A stretch of DNA of 64,000 nucleotides from Portibacter marinus (GCF_021533195.1 NZ_JAJNKB010000003.1:397001-461000), one strand, 5' to 3'; counted from the stretch's first letter, positions 43,797-53,956 are shown. Translations and numbers: made by a program. Notes: generated by a model from the sequence alone, not told the origin.

Positions 43797-46700
43797 TTAG
43801 CGTTCTATAGATATGAATCCCTGAACGACCGTGGCGTCATCGTTTTTCCGGAAAATGTAATAATATGTTCCTTCTGAGAGTGGTTCCCCATTAAAAGTCC
43901 CATCCCAGGAATTGTCATAAGGGCTTTGCTCATACACGGTATTCCCCACTTCATTTAAAATCACTAAAGAGCTATTGGGTAAGTTTTCATTTGCCACACA
44001 GGGAATGACAAACCGATCATTAGCTCCATCATTATTGGGTGTAAGAACATTATTCCCTCTGCAGGACTCTGCATTGTAAAATAAAATCACTTCACCTTCA
44101 TTGCACAGTACTTCACAGGCATCATCACAAACGGTGTAGTTAAATTTAATTTCTCCTCCAATGAATTTAGGATCTGCAGTATAAGAAATTGCAACACCCG
44201 CTACGGTTGCCCTACCCCATCTGGGCTCTGAGACCTCAGTTACTTCATAGTTGTTACCAGATATGAGTATATCATTTTCCAGTGGATTAAAAGTCACTTC
44301 ATTGGATTCCATCACTAATGTGTCATTCACCGGCAGTGGCTTCACTTTTTGTCGTAAAATCACAGAGTCTTTGAATACAACCCCACATTCTATGTGTTCA
44401 ATGTTCCAAACCGCATATGTGGAATCTAGATCTTCCAGTACAGTTATAGTAGCCATGGGATCTTTAATATCATCCACTTCGACCCCGGCATCAACAGACC
44501 AAAAGGCAGATAGCTTGGCCGTGTTTACTTCATCTGCATTCATGATTAATTCTTGCCCAACGCAGTACAGTTGAGGCTGCCCTGCGTCAAAATCAATGTT
44601 TCGTACATTTTCGATTTCAAGCGTTAGCACTTCATCAAATTCTACTTCGCAACCATTATACACTATCTGAAGTGTCACTTCATTGAAGCCGAACCTGAAA
44701 ATGGATGGATCCTGCACTTGATAGCAATTGGCACTTGACTCTCCAATGAGCATGTCACCTAAAAACCATCTGTAACGCTCTCCCTGAAGTCCTGCATTAT
44801 CATCCACACAAAATTCCAGGCCAGAATCATCGTTATTACAACTGAAGATGAAGTCAGTCGATAATGAAAGTCCATCCCGCGGATCGGCAACGTCTATGTT
44901 TAAAATACCAGACCACTCAGAAGGACATCCATTTGCCAATGACCTCACTCTGTAATTTCCGGCATCAGAAGTTTGTAAGTTTAAATGAATGGTGTCGGCA
45001 GTGATTTGATTCCCATCCGGAAGTTCCCATTCTAACGTCAAGTCACCACTAAGATCTGCATATATTTTATAATCAGATTGCAAACATTGGTTACCTGTTG
45101 TTAAAATTGTAGGTACGAACGTATTCTCGTTCACAGTGATTTCTACAATCTCACTTACAGGGGATGTACACTCTCCAATAGTCACTTCCACCGCATAATT
45201 ACCAGATTGCTCCGGTACTACGTCTCCCAGTTCAAGTTGATTATCATTGGTCTCCAATATTCCAGAGGGCGTATTCCAACTGTAAGTTGCACCCACACCG
45301 TAATTAGCCGTACCAAGAAAGAGAGAATCTCCAATACATGCGACTGGATCAGTATCCAAAGTTGGTTGATCCGGACTGATGATATAATTCAATCCAAAAG
45401 TAAACAGCTCAGACTCACATGCTCCATTCAGTACTTTTACACTATATACCCCGTTGTCTACTTCCTCAAAATTGTCAATGGTCAGGGATGAACTCGAAGT
45501 GTTGGCCCGAGGTCCTGTCCATTCGTAAAAAACATCTGCAGATTGGCTTAAAGTAGGAATAATGGTCACGGACGAATTAGGGTCAAGGCAAGGACCTTCT
45601 TCCGAAACATCTACCGAAAATATATCGGGTACGACGACCGTATTCATGGTAATATTATCAAAATAGGTACATCCATTTCGAGTTGTAACAGTTGCGAAAT
45701 ATGTACCTGATTCTATATCAACTACAGGATTAAATTCATTAGAAAAAAATCCATTTGGCCCTTCCCACTGAAACATAGACTCGGGAGGAGCAGTGGTGGT
45801 TAAGGTCACCTTCGAACCTACACATTGAGTCCTGTCTGTCGTAATATCAAATAAAAAAACCGGCTCTATATCCAGTAATAATGGCTCACTCCTTTCTGAT
45901 TCACAAGGTCCCCTCTCTATACTAAGTTGCCATAGGCCATTAAAATTCATTCCTGCATTGGGAATCATCAGAGTTGGTTGATTATTTCTTATGGTGCCGC
46001 TGGGACTATGCCATATAAATACGTCTCCTACTTCTCCAATCGAACTGGTCAGGACGATGGTATCGCCAGAACAATATAATCGGTCTCCTATGATTGCTGG
46101 TTTATCCGGAGTCATATTGGTCGTAACGGAAGTAGTCAGTGTATCTGTAATACATAAATTGTCTTCAATGACCAACTTATAAACTCCCGAAAACTCTGCA
46201 GTAAAGGAATCTGTCACCATGGGCTTTTCTTCCTCAGAATAAAAATCGTTGGGCCCGAACCACCTAATGATGAATTGTTCTTCAGGATCATCTACACACA
46301 GCTCTAAAGGTCTACCAATACAGCCTTCTATTAAATTGGTACAAATAGCGCCTATTGGACTCTCTCTTATTTCAACATCAATCCGATTAGAAGGTCGTGA
46401 TTCACAGAATCCGTTGGATATCACCACTGCTAGCTTATAGGTTCCGGGTGTTAAAGGCACTCTCACGAAAGAGGTGTCAGATGAAGTCAGTAAACTTCTT
46501 GTTGAACCACTAAAGACATACCAATCATACCTGATATTCACGCCGGGAATCGGATCTGTAGACAACAAATGCGGTATCGTTTCACAACCTATTTCATCAG
46601 TGACAATCACAGGCTCTTTGATATCTTCGATAAGAACTTCAATAGATGCAGTCGATTCACAACCTGTATTGACGTTTCTGATCGTTAGGGTGTACAAACC

Positions 46701-49019
46701 TTCATGAACTGCACTCACTTCGGGAATAAAAGGTTCGGCTAGTACACTCTTAAAACCAAGAGGGCCATTCCAATCATAAACATATTGATCTCTTTTCGGT
46801 ATGTTCAGGAAGAATTTTAATGAATCTTCCGGACAGATTCCAACAGTATAGCTGATAGGAACAGGTGCATCAACAATGGTAAAAGTACTTTCACATGTGG
46901 AAACATTATTAGAGTTGTCGAAAACCAATACATTTTTAGTAAAAGTGCTTCCCAGATCGTCACACGTATAATCATTATTTTCAATGACGATGTTCCTGAT
47001 TCCACAATTATCAGTGCTATTACCTGCAAGTTGAGAAGGATTGACCGAAAACTGTTCCAGCGCCACAGCGACTGCCTCAGCTTCAATATTCTCACAAATT
47101 GCAATTGGTAATTCATTATCTTCAATGCCAATGTTAAAAGAACAGCCCGATCGGTTACCAGAAAAGTCAAGGGCTTCTACATTTATTATTGAAGAGCCAA
47201 TAGGAAAAATAATAGTGCTATCCAGAAGTGCGTCATAATTCCCTCTTATGAGCGCGTTCATAGCACCTTCTATTTCAACAGAAATACTAATTTCTTCATC
47301 GCAAGGATTATTTATGATTGCAATTTCACTCAGAGGAAGTGAAAACCCGCATAAACCCGGATTGGTCTCTACTTGCCTGCTAACCCCACAATTGAGCTGG
47401 GGTGACCTGCCGTCTCGAACGGTGACTCTTTGTGGACAGGTAGTTCTATTGCCAGCACAATCCTGAGCCATAAATTTTACAACATGTGGCCCTGCATTTA
47501 GGTCAACATCGATGGTTAGATCATTGATCGGTGTAAAGGTATCATCATCCAGACTAAAAAACATCTGAACCGAATCCACTTGACTTTTAATGATCTGAAC
47601 CTGTCTTATTTCAGCTGAACTCGCAGAACATATATCATTTATACTTTCAGAAGGGTTAGAATTTACACTAGGGACCATTCTAAAATTGATGTATTGATCC
47701 TCTGCCCAGCGATCAACGGTCTGTTTAGAAAAAGGGCCAATTTCAAAGGAGACAGAACCACACTCTTCATCTGTATTTTGAGAAATGCCAATAGGACTGC
47801 CTGATTCATCCAAGAAAACAAAGGTTTCACCAGCATCGTTTCCGTCAAAATTATTAAGATTGACGGTAAAGTAATTTTCCTCGACAAACTCAATTTCAGG
47901 TCCATAGGGTCCAAGTCTAAAATTGACATCATTGACCACTACATCCGGATCGCCCGGTGAGGAAGAAGTAATCGTTTTGATGTCTGAAAATATGATTTCC
48001 AGATCTTCGATCCCGCAACTATCAAAACCACTAGGAACGGCATAATTTATGGTGGTGAAACAATCTGATCCATCAATATTGACGGTGATATCCGGTTCAC
48101 AGTTGGTGAGCGTTGGGAAAATATCATCTTCATAGAAAAAGGAAGCTGCCTGGGCAAATGCATTCCCACAAGCGTCTACAATTACGAAATCAACCGTTTC
48201 AAATTGAATTGCGCCGTCAATTACGCCACACTCAGGAGGGTTAAGGCCTTCCGGATGCACTCCAGGGAACGTGGATGGGTCATTCAAATCATAACTCCCT
48301 GGCACTGCTGCAAAAGTTGAGGTGACCTCATTACAGGCGTCAGTGTAAGAAGCATAACCCATGTTTCTGACCCAATCATTAAAAACCAAATAAGGATTAG
48401 GCGTCATGCTACACATCACACTGATATCTCTTGGTTGAGCGACGAATGTCGGTGGCACATCGTCAATAATGGTAATTGCTTGTATTCCGGTACTGGTATT
48501 GCCACAAACATCTGATGCGATCCAGGTCCTGGTGATGGTACTGTCACATCTGACACTTTTGAATTCATCATTATAAATGGCTTGTATTCTTCCTCCACAT
48601 TGGTCAACCTGATTGGTCACATTTCCAGTAATATTAAGATTATTAAGTTCACTGCAATTTACAGTGACTGGAGGTGGAACTTGAAAAACGGGCGGTATGG
48701 TATCAATGACTGTTATGGTCTGAATGTAAATAGTGGTATCAAAACAGCTGTTCATCGCACTGAACTTGCGTGTAATGATATATTCATAGAATGCACAGGT
48801 ATCTGTCGCATTTGACTTCGTACTGGAATCATTGATAAAAATAAAAGGATCTCCCGGGCAGTCATCTGTGACTTCAGGAAGCTCGGGAAATGCAATGATA
48901 TTCTCGCAAGTTACGGTAGTATCAGAGGGAGGATTGATAAAAGTAATCTGTCCATTAAGAAAATTAATGGAGATAAGTGTAGTAATCCAAAAAAGGCTTA
49001 GTCTTTGTTTCGTTCTCAT
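43797..49019 (-). CDS. Giant T9SS cargo: multi-domain adhesin with gliding-motility-type C-terminal domain
   Basis: 1740 residues. Signal peptide, then early HYR-like repeats (PPSDTTVTCENIIAFPELPEVTDDCPGD, VTVNCSELNNLNITG), a long series of Ig-like/PKD-like domains (about residues 700-1450) with a recurring GxYxLxI-type strand and FFxGPxGF/WxGPxGF motifs, and a Cys-rich distribution suited to disulfides. The last about 85 residues (NNVLTPNNDGANDRFVIPC, NSWDGTFNGEPLSEGTYYYIFRK) are the gliding-motility-associated C-terminal domain, a type-B T9SS sorting signal. Likely a secreted surface adhesin in the class of SprB-like proteins. Neighbour of its PorP/SprF partner, 1 bp apart. Confidence 0.93.
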   Translation of the reverse strand: MRTKQRLSLFWITTLISINFLNGQITFINPPSDTTVTCENIIAFPELPEVTDDCPGDPFIFINDSSTKSNATDTCAFYEYIITRKFSAMNSCFDTTIYIQTITVIDTIPPVFQVPPPVTVNCSELNNLNITGNVTNQVDQCGGRIQAIYNDEFKSVRCDSTITRTWIASDVCGNTSTGIQAITIIDDVPPTFVAQPRDISVMCSMTPNPYLVFNDWVRNMGYASYTDACNEVTSTFAAVPGSYDLNDPSTFPGVHPEGLNPPECGVIDGAIQFETVDFVIVDACGNAFAQAASFFYEDDIFPTLTNCEPDITVNIDGSDCFTTINYAVPSGFDSCGIEDLEIIFSDIKTITSSSPGDPDVVVNDVNFRLGPYGPEIEFVEENYFTVNLNNFDGNDAGETFVFLDESGSPIGISQNTDEECGSVSFEIGPFSKQTVDRWAEDQYINFRMVPSVNSNPSESINDICSASSAEIRQVQIIKSQVDSVQMFFSLDDDTFTPINDLTIDVDLNAGPHVVKFMAQDCAGNRTTCPQRVTVRDGRSPQLNCGVSRQVETNPGLCGFSLPLSEIAIINNPCDEEISISVEIEGAMNALIRGNYDALLDSTIIFPIGSSIINVEALDFSGNRSGCSFNIGIEDNELPIAICENIEAEAVAVALEQFSVNPSQLAGNSTDNCGIRNIVIENNDYTCDDLGSTFTKNVLVFDNSNNVSTCESTFTIVDAPVPISYTVGICPEDSLKFFLNIPKRDQYVYDWNGPLGFKSVLAEPFIPEVSAVHEGLYTLTIRNVNTGCESTASIEVLIEDIKEPVIVTDEIGCETIPHLLSTDPIPGVNIRYDWYVFSGSTRSLLTSSDTSFVRVPLTPGTYKLAVVISNGFCESRPSNRIDVEIRESPIGAICTNLIEGCIGRPLELCVDDPEEQFIIRWFGPNDFYSEEEKPMVTDSFTAEFSGVYKLVIEDNLCITDTLTTSVTTNMTPDKPAIIGDRLYCSGDTIVLTSSIGEVGDVFIWHSPSGTIRNNQPTLMIPNAGMNFNGLWQLSIERGPCESERSEPLLLDIEPVFLFDITTDRTQCVGSKVTLTTTAPPESMFQWEGPNGFFSNEFNPVVDIESGTYFATVTTRNGCTYFDNITMNTVVVPDIFSVDVSEEGPCLDPNSSVTIIPTLSQSADVFYEWTGPRANTSSSSLTIDNFEEVDNGVYSVKVLNGACESELFTFGLNYIISPDQPTLDTDPVACIGDSLFLGTANYGVGATYSWNTPSGILETNDNQLELGDVVPEQSGNYAVEVTIGECTSPVSEIVEITVNENTFVPTILTTGNQCLQSDYKIYADLSGDLTLEWELPDGNQITADTIHLNLQTSDAGNYRVRSLANGCPSEWSGILNIDVADPRDGLSLSTDFIFSCNNDDSGLEFCVDDNAGLQGERYRWFLGDMLIGESSANCYQVQDPSIFRFGFNEVTLQIVYNGCEVEFDEVLTLEIENVRNIDFDAGQPQLYCVGQELIMNADEVNTAKLSAFWSVDAGVEVDDIKDPMATITVLEDLDSTYAVWNIEHIECGVVFKDSVILRQKVKPLPVNDTLVMESNEVTFNPLENDILISGNNYEVTEVSEPRWGRATVAGVAISYTADPKFIGGEIKFNYTVCDDACEVLCNEGEVILFYNAESCRGNNVLTPNNDGANDRFVIPCVANENLPNSSLVILNEVGNTVYEQSPYDNSWDGTFNGEPLSEGTYYYIFRKNDDATVVQGFISIER

Positions 49020-49050
49020 GAAATTTTTTCATGATATTTCTTACCTGGAA

Positions 49051-49227
49051 TTATTCTTCCTCGTCGCTTTTCAGCTTCTTATCCTCTACGTTCTTATTCA
49101 AAAATTGATTCAGTTCGTCGATTTTAAAATTGCCCTGAATTTGTCCAAATTCATTGACTTTGATATCGAAGCCGTCTAACTCTTCATGAACGATGGGTTT
49201 CCCCTTCTTTTTCATTTTCTTAGGCAT
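49051..49227 (-). CDS. Small charged protein (58 aa), unknown function
   Basis: A 58-residue open frame from ATG 49227 to TAA 49051. The N-terminus is strongly basic (MPKKMKKKGKP) and the C-terminus acidic (KLKSDEEE), with a core FDIKVNEFGQIQGNFKIDELNQFLNK that reads as two strands and a helix. No signal peptide. It lies between gltX (49 bp) and the giant T9SS cargo gene (31 bp) on the same strand. The codon use and the fold-like core make it a credible gene; short basic-then-acidic proteins of this type occur widely in Bacteroidota without a known role. Confidence 0.65.
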   Translation of the reverse strand: MPKKMKKKGKPIVHEELDGFDIKVNEFGQIQGNFKIDELNQFLNKNVEDKKLKSDEEE

Positions 49228-49276
49228 GAAATATATTTTACTTAATATTTTATTCTAATATGATCAAAAACTATGC

Positions 49277-50815
49277 TCACTTTTCAGAAACGATGTTATT
49301 AAAACGATTAAAGGCCTCCTCAAGACGTTTTAGAACCCTCTCTTTACCAATGACTTCCATGGCTTTGAAAAGATCCGGACCTTGCATCGTTCCTGAAACT
49401 GCAAGTCTTAAAAATGGCATGATATCACCGTAACCCATCTCATTATCAGCCATATAGCTTTCAAGAGCCAATTTTATTTTGGATGCTGTAAAGTCTTTTT
49501 CTGTCAATACACCAGTGAACCTATTAAATTTTTCCGGTCGATGATCTTTCCATTTTTTTCGGATCATTTTTTCTTCATATTCCCTTACTTCCTCGAAGAA
49601 AAATTTTCCCTTTTCGTAAAAGTCACTGTATAGTTCAACTCTTTCCTTCATTAATTCAGCCACCTTCTCCAGGTAATCTAAATCCACATTTGAATACTTT
49701 TCAGCATTATACTTCTTTAAGTATTGGGCAATCTCTTTATTATCCTTATTGATAATGTATTGTTGATTGTACCACTTCGCTTTATCTATATCAAATCTCG
49801 CACCAGATTTTACAATTTGATCCAAACTGAACGCTTCAGCAAGTTCTTTCATCGAAAATATTTCCTGCTCCGTTCCCGGATTCCATCCCAGAAATGCCAG
49901 AAAATTCACCGTAGCCTCAGGATCAAACCCGTAATCCTTGAAACCTTTGAAGCTGTCTTCTTCGGACTCGCCTCGCCACGCAAGAGGAAAAACTGGAAAA
50001 CCAAATTTGGCACCGTCCCTTTTACTTAGCTTTCCTTTTCCGTTAGGCTTTAAAAGCAATGAAAGGTGTGCAAATTTTGGCATGGTATCTTCCCATTTAA
50101 ATGCTCTGTAGAGTAACACATGGTGTGCTGTAGAAGGTAGCCATTCTTCACCTCTTATAACATGTGTGATTTCCATAAGGTGGTCATCCACAATGTTCGC
50201 CATGTGGTAAGTTGGCATTCCATCTGCTTTCAGTAAAACCTTATCATCTAATTCTGATGAATTAAATCTGACCTCCCCTCTGATGATATCATGGACAATG
50301 ATTTCTTCATTTGGTTGGACCTTGAGTCTTATAATCACATCATCGCTCTCCTTAAGTAGTTTCTTCGTTTCCGCTTCTGAAAGTGTCAGGCTGTTTCGCA
50401 TGCTCATTCTACTGGAATAGTCGTATTTGGGTGCATGTTGTCCTTCCTCGCTTAACCTTTCTCTCATTTTTTCAATTTCATCGGCTGTGTCAAAAGCATA
50501 GTAGGCTTTTCCTTGCTCTACCAACTGTTTTGCATGTTTATTATAAATATCCTTCCTTTCTGATTGCCGATAAGGACCATAATCACCACCTACATGCGGC
50601 CCTTCGTCAGGTGAAATTCCACACCATTCCAATGCTTTTATGATGTATTCCTCAGCACCTGTAACATACCTGTTTTGATCCGTATCCTCAATTCTGAGCA
50701 CAAATGCACCTCCTGTTTTCTTCGCGATTAAATAAGTGTACAGTGCTGTGCGCACACCTCCGATGTGTAAGGGACCTGTAGGACTTGGTGCAAATCTCAC
50801 TCTAACTTTATCCAT
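49277..50815 (-). CDS. gltX: Glutamate-tRNA ligase
   Basis: 512 residues, a normal class I synthetase. HIGH-type motif in FAPSPTGPLHIGGVRTALY, KMSKS-type motif KLSKRDG, and the glutamate-specific RIEDTDQNRYV and MPTYHMANIVDDHLMEITHVIRGEEWLPSTAHH segments. Charges tRNA-Glu (possibly also tRNA-Gln, if a GatCAB route exists; not shown here). Cytoplasmic. Confidence 0.98.
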   Translation of the reverse strand: MDKVRVRFAPSPTGPLHIGGVRTALYTYLIAKKTGGAFVLRIEDTDQNRYVTGAEEYIIKALEWCGISPDEGPHVGGDYGPYRQSERKDIYNKHAKQLVEQGKAYYAFDTADEIEKMRERLSEEGQHAPKYDYSSRMSMRNSLTLSEAETKKLLKESDDVIIRLKVQPNEEIIVHDIIRGEVRFNSSELDDKVLLKADGMPTYHMANIVDDHLMEITHVIRGEEWLPSTAHHVLLYRAFKWEDTMPKFAHLSLLLKPNGKGKLSKRDGAKFGFPVFPLAWRGESEEDSFKGFKDYGFDPEATVNFLAFLGWNPGTEQEIFSMKELAEAFSLDQIVKSGARFDIDKAKWYNQQYIINKDNKEIAQYLKKYNAEKYSNVDLDYLEKVAELMKERVELYSDFYEKGKFFFEEVREYEEKMIRKKWKDHRPEKFNRFTGVLTEKDFTASKIKLALESYMADNEMGYGDIMPFLRLAVSGTMQGPDLFKAMEVIGKERVLKRLEEAFNRFNNIVSEK

Positions 50816-50945
50816 ATCAGCAATTATTGTATTATATTTTTATTTAATATGTCGCAAGTAGCAACTTATTTGCTTTATCACATAATTTAAGTCTATATAA
50901 GTTACAAAAAGCATACTAAAAACGTTTTAGCTCCACATTTTTTAT

Positions 50946-50953
50946 TAGATTTG
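50946..50953 (+). promoter_or_regulatory. -7 element (TAGATTTG) of the polysaccharide deacetylase gene
   Basis: TAGATTTG matches TAnnTTTG and lies 38 bp before the ATG. A T-rich CGTTTT stretch about 18-20 bp upstream could serve as the -33 region. Confidence 0.5.
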
Positions 50954-50991
50954 AAATGCAAATTATTATAAACCCTTGAATACACTGCACC

Positions 50992-51612
50992 ATGTCTATG
51001 TACCTGGCTAAAACGCCTAAGTTTTTCCAGTCACTGTTTCCAAACTTTGTCTGGCGACTGCCTACGGCTGAAAAGAAACTTCACCTGACTTTTGACGATG
51101 GCCCAGTTCCTGAGGTAACGCCCTGGGTATTGGACCAATTGGCAAAATATGACGCCAAAGCCACTTTTTTCTGCGTTGGGGATAATATTAAAAAGCATCC
51201 GGAAATATTTCTAAGGATACAGGAAGAAGGTCATGCGGTGGGCAATCATAGTTTTAACCACCTTAGTGGCTGGGCGACTGATAACATCTCATATTTTCAC
51301 AATATCAGATACTGTGCATCCTTAGTAAATTCTAAATTTTTCAGACCACCTTATGGCAGAATAAAGCCCACGCAAGCTCAATTTCTGCAGCGTCATTATA
51401 AGATTATCATGTGGGATGTATTGAGTGGAGATTTTGATAATAGCATCTCAAATGAGCAATGTTATCACAATGTTATGGATAATGCGAAAAAGGGAAGTAT
51501 AGTGGTTTTTCACGATAATGTGAAAGCGTTGGAAAAACTTCAATATGCGCTCCCGAAGGTTTTAGATTCCTATTCGGAAATGGGATTCACCTTCGACAAG
51601 ATAAATTTATAA
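50992..51612 (+). CDS. Polysaccharide deacetylase (NodB-homology, CE4) protein
   Basis: 206 residues. CE4 motif 1 with catalytic/metal aspartates TFDDGP (Asp35, Asp36), motif 2 AVGNHSFNH, motif 3 FRPPYGR, later IIMWDVLSGDFD and GSIVVFHDN. It should remove acetyl groups from an N-acetylated glycan, probably peptidoglycan or an exopolysaccharide. There is no clear signal peptide, though the N-terminal FFQSLFPNFVW is aromatic, so its location is uncertain. Single gene, ended by a strong terminator. Confidence 0.92.
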   Translation: MSMYLAKTPKFFQSLFPNFVWRLPTAEKKLHLTFDDGPVPEVTPWVLDQLAKYDAKATFFCVGDNIKKHPEIFLRIQEEGHAVGNHSFNHLSGWATDNISYFHNIRYCASLVNSKFFRPPYGRIKPTQAQFLQRHYKIIMWDVLSGDFDNSISNEQCYHNVMDNAKKGSIVVFHDNVKALEKLQYALPKVLDSYSEMGFTFDKINL

Positions 51613-51646
51613 GAAGTAATCTTAATACTTAATTATTTCTCAGATA

Positions 51647-51682
51647 GTCCTACACATGAGCAGAGTGTGTAGGGCTTTTTTT
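51647..51682 (+). terminator. Intrinsic terminator of the polysaccharide deacetylase gene
   Basis: GTCCTACACA and TGTGTAGGGC form a 10-bp stem (one G-T pair) with a 9-nt loop, followed by seven T residues. It lies between the convergent deacetylase and MFS genes. Confidence 0.92.
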
Positions 51683-51698
51683 ATTGATATCGGACAGA

Positions 51699-52925
51699 TT
51701 ATTCTGTCGCGGGTACCGTATGCACATCTCTTCTATGTCGAATTTGTAAGTAACCTATAATAGATAGTGAAATCAAGGAACTTGCAAGGAATCCAACAAA
51801 TAAAGGATAAACTGACCCCATCACGAATTTGCCAATGTACGTGCTGATGGGTACTGCCATAAGGGTAGAAATTAGTCCGGTAATCGCGGCTGCAATTCCT
51901 GCTATATGACCTACTGGCTCCATGGCCAGAGCTCTAAGATTCCCGAATAAATATCCAATTGCAAAGAATTGAACAGCAAAAAAGGAAAGCAGAACGTAAA
52001 TCGCGGGGTTAGGCTCATTGTAATAAAATACAACGTAAGCCAGGGAACTGATAAAATAACTAATGGTCGCCAAATTTACCATCCTCCGCATGCCATATTT
52101 TAAGACCAGGTTGGCATTCGAGAAAATCGAAATGGCCAAGACTACCGCCAGGCCGGCAAACAAATAAGGAAATTCTTCTTTCAGTCCATATTGTTCTTCA
52201 AATACTTGCTGGGATGTACTCAGGTAAACCATAAAAGAGCCAAAAATAAAACCGGAAACAAAGGTGTATCCCATGGTGATTCTCTGATTCAATACTTGTT
52301 TAAAACCATTGGTGAATACCTTCCATCTTACGGGAATGCGATTTTTTTCCTTAAGTGTTTCAGGTTGTCGTTTCCAAAACCAAATCATGACCAATACTCC
52401 GGTCAATACTTGAATATAAAATATACTTTCCCAGTTGGCCGCATCTAATATCCACTTGCCTATTGCCGGAGCTACTATTGGTACCAGAAGAAATACTACG
52501 CTGACAAATGACATGATTCTCGCCATCTGATCACCGCTGTATTTGTCTCTTACTATGGCAATGGCGATAGTCCGTGGCGCAGATAAACCGATACCTTGAA
52601 GAATCCTCCCTGCTATCATGTATTCAAGATTGGGTGCATAAACACAGATCAAGCTCGCAATCACAAATATGCCAAATCCGAAGTAGACCACAGGCTTCCT
52701 CCCATAGGAATCGGAAAGTGGACCGAAGATCATTGGTCCTACACCTAATCCAAGGAAAATCATGGTGACCAGCAGCTGATTATCTGAAGCTTGTGTTACT
52801 CCGATTGATTCTCCGATGATGTCAAGGGCAGGTAGTAAGGCATCAATGGTCAATGCAACCATTGACATTAAAGAAGCCATTAAGGCAATGAATTCGAAAT
52901 CGGATAGTCGGGATTTTACTTGCAC
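51699..52925 (-). CDS. Bcr/CflA-type MFS multidrug efflux transporter
   Basis: 408 residues with about 12 membrane helices. Bcr/CflA hallmarks: FIALMASLMSMVALTIDALLPALDIIG at the start, MTIFLGLGVGPMIFGPLSDSYGRKPVVYFG (motif A), and GLSAPRTIAIAIVRDKYSGDQMARIMSF. Exports drugs or metabolites by proton antiport. Start is GTG at 52925, which keeps the conserved first helix; no in-frame ATG upstream fits. A TATCTTTG element ends only 4 bp before the GTG, so the mRNA may be nearly leaderless. Confidence 0.9.
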   Translation of the reverse strand: MQVKSRLSDFEFIALMASLMSMVALTIDALLPALDIIGESIGVTQASDNQLLVTMIFLGLGVGPMIFGPLSDSYGRKPVVYFGFGIFVIASLICVYAPNLEYMIAGRILQGIGLSAPRTIAIAIVRDKYSGDQMARIMSFVSVVFLLVPIVAPAIGKWILDAANWESIFYIQVLTGVLVMIWFWKRQPETLKEKNRIPVRWKVFTNGFKQVLNQRITMGYTFVSGFIFGSFMVYLSTSQQVFEEQYGLKEEFPYLFAGLAVVLAISIFSNANLVLKYGMRRMVNLATISYFISSLAYVVFYYNEPNPAIYVLLSFFAVQFFAIGYLFGNLRALAMEPVGHIAGIAAAITGLISTLMAVPISTYIGKFVMGSVYPLFVGFLASSLISLSIIGYLQIRHRRDVHTVPATE

Positions 52926-52929
52926 GCGG

Positions 52930-52937
52930 CAAAGATA
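52930..52937 (-). promoter_or_regulatory. -7 element (TATCTTTG) very close to the MFS start codon
   Basis: Minus-strand TATCTTTG matches TAnnTTTG and is separated by 4 bp from the GTG start. If used, transcription would begin at or next to the start codon. No -33 element is evident, so it may be chance. Confidence 0.35.
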
Positions 52938-53158
52938 AATAACTTCAATCTAAATATGACCTTAATTATACAATACTAAGTTTTTTGGGGAAAGCTTCTC
53001 CATTAAGTTTGGACTTGAAATGAATATATTGGATTAAGTGCCCTAACTACTAGTCTGACCAGGTTTGAGTTTAAGCACTGATAAAGATTAATCTTTAGTG
53101 TTAAATGTGATCCAAGAACCAATTTGCTGCGTATATGTTAGAAATAAAATGGATTAAA

Positions 53159-53719
53159 ATGAAAAATTACATTCTCTTCTTTGCGACTTTACTTTCTACT
53201 TTCCTTGCAGCTCAGCAAGCTACTCCTGCATTCGAAATTTCTGATGCTGATGTCAGTAGAAAATCTATTCAATTTTTTGGTGGCAGCACCATCGAAATAG
53301 ACCGTAAAAATCAAGATCCAGAAAAACAGAATGGTGATATTTTACTGACAAAAAAAACTGCTTCTGGTCAGATTTTGTGGACGAAGTTTTATGGTGGTAG
53401 TGGATATGAATACATAGGTTCTTTCGATCGAACCAATGACGGGGGACTTATGATTATAGGAACCACATCTTCATATGGAAAAGGGAACAACGATCTATAT
53501 CTTGTGAAAACCAACGACGAAGGTGAGATCATTTGGGAGAAGACCTACGGTGGATTTTTTAATGAATATGGGTATTACTTTAAGGAACTAAATAATGGGA
53601 ACTTTGCCATCAAGGGAAAGCGACAGTTTTGCGAAGGTGAGAATGTCGGAAGTAACTGCTATGATGAGCCTTGGAATTTTATTGTGGATAAAGGAGGTAA
53701 AGTGTTGGCACAGAATTAA
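53159..53719 (+). CDS. Secreted protein with beta-propeller-like repeats, unknown function
   Basis: 186 residues from ATG 53159, which starts a clean signal peptide (MKNYILFFATLLSTFLAAQ); an upstream ATG at 53135 would add eight polar residues. Strand repeats such as GQILWTKFYGGSGYEYIGSFDRTNDGGLMIIGTTSSYG and GEIIWEKTYGGFFNEYGYYFKELNNGNFAIKG follow the TGG-repeat propeller pattern of long secreted proteins (W.K.YGG...E......DGG....G.T.S). At this length it would hold only about three blades, so it may be a remnant of a longer propeller protein or a small monomer. No C-terminal sorting domain is present. The function is unknown. Confidence 0.72.
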   Translation: MKNYILFFATLLSTFLAAQQATPAFEISDADVSRKSIQFFGGSTIEIDRKNQDPEKQNGDILLTKKTASGQILWTKFYGGSGYEYIGSFDRTNDGGLMIIGTTSSYGKGNNDLYLVKTNDEGEIIWEKTYGGFFNEYGYYFKELNNGNFAIKGKRQFCEGENVGSNCYDEPWNFIVDKGGKVLAQN

Positions 53720-53956
53720 AAAGTTGAGCTTTAATTAAATCAGCATTTTCAATAATTTACGGACCATAAAGTTTTATCAATAACTGCAAATAAAATTTGC
53801 AAGACCTGACTATACCAACTATATTGTCAAGTACAGGTATTAACATATTTGTAGCCAATCAAATCATTGACACGCAAAATTCATGAGGCAATAAATTCAA
53901 ATCGGAAAAGCAGGATCTTATTTGTAAGCGGTCATATGCAGGATTTTAAATAAAAT

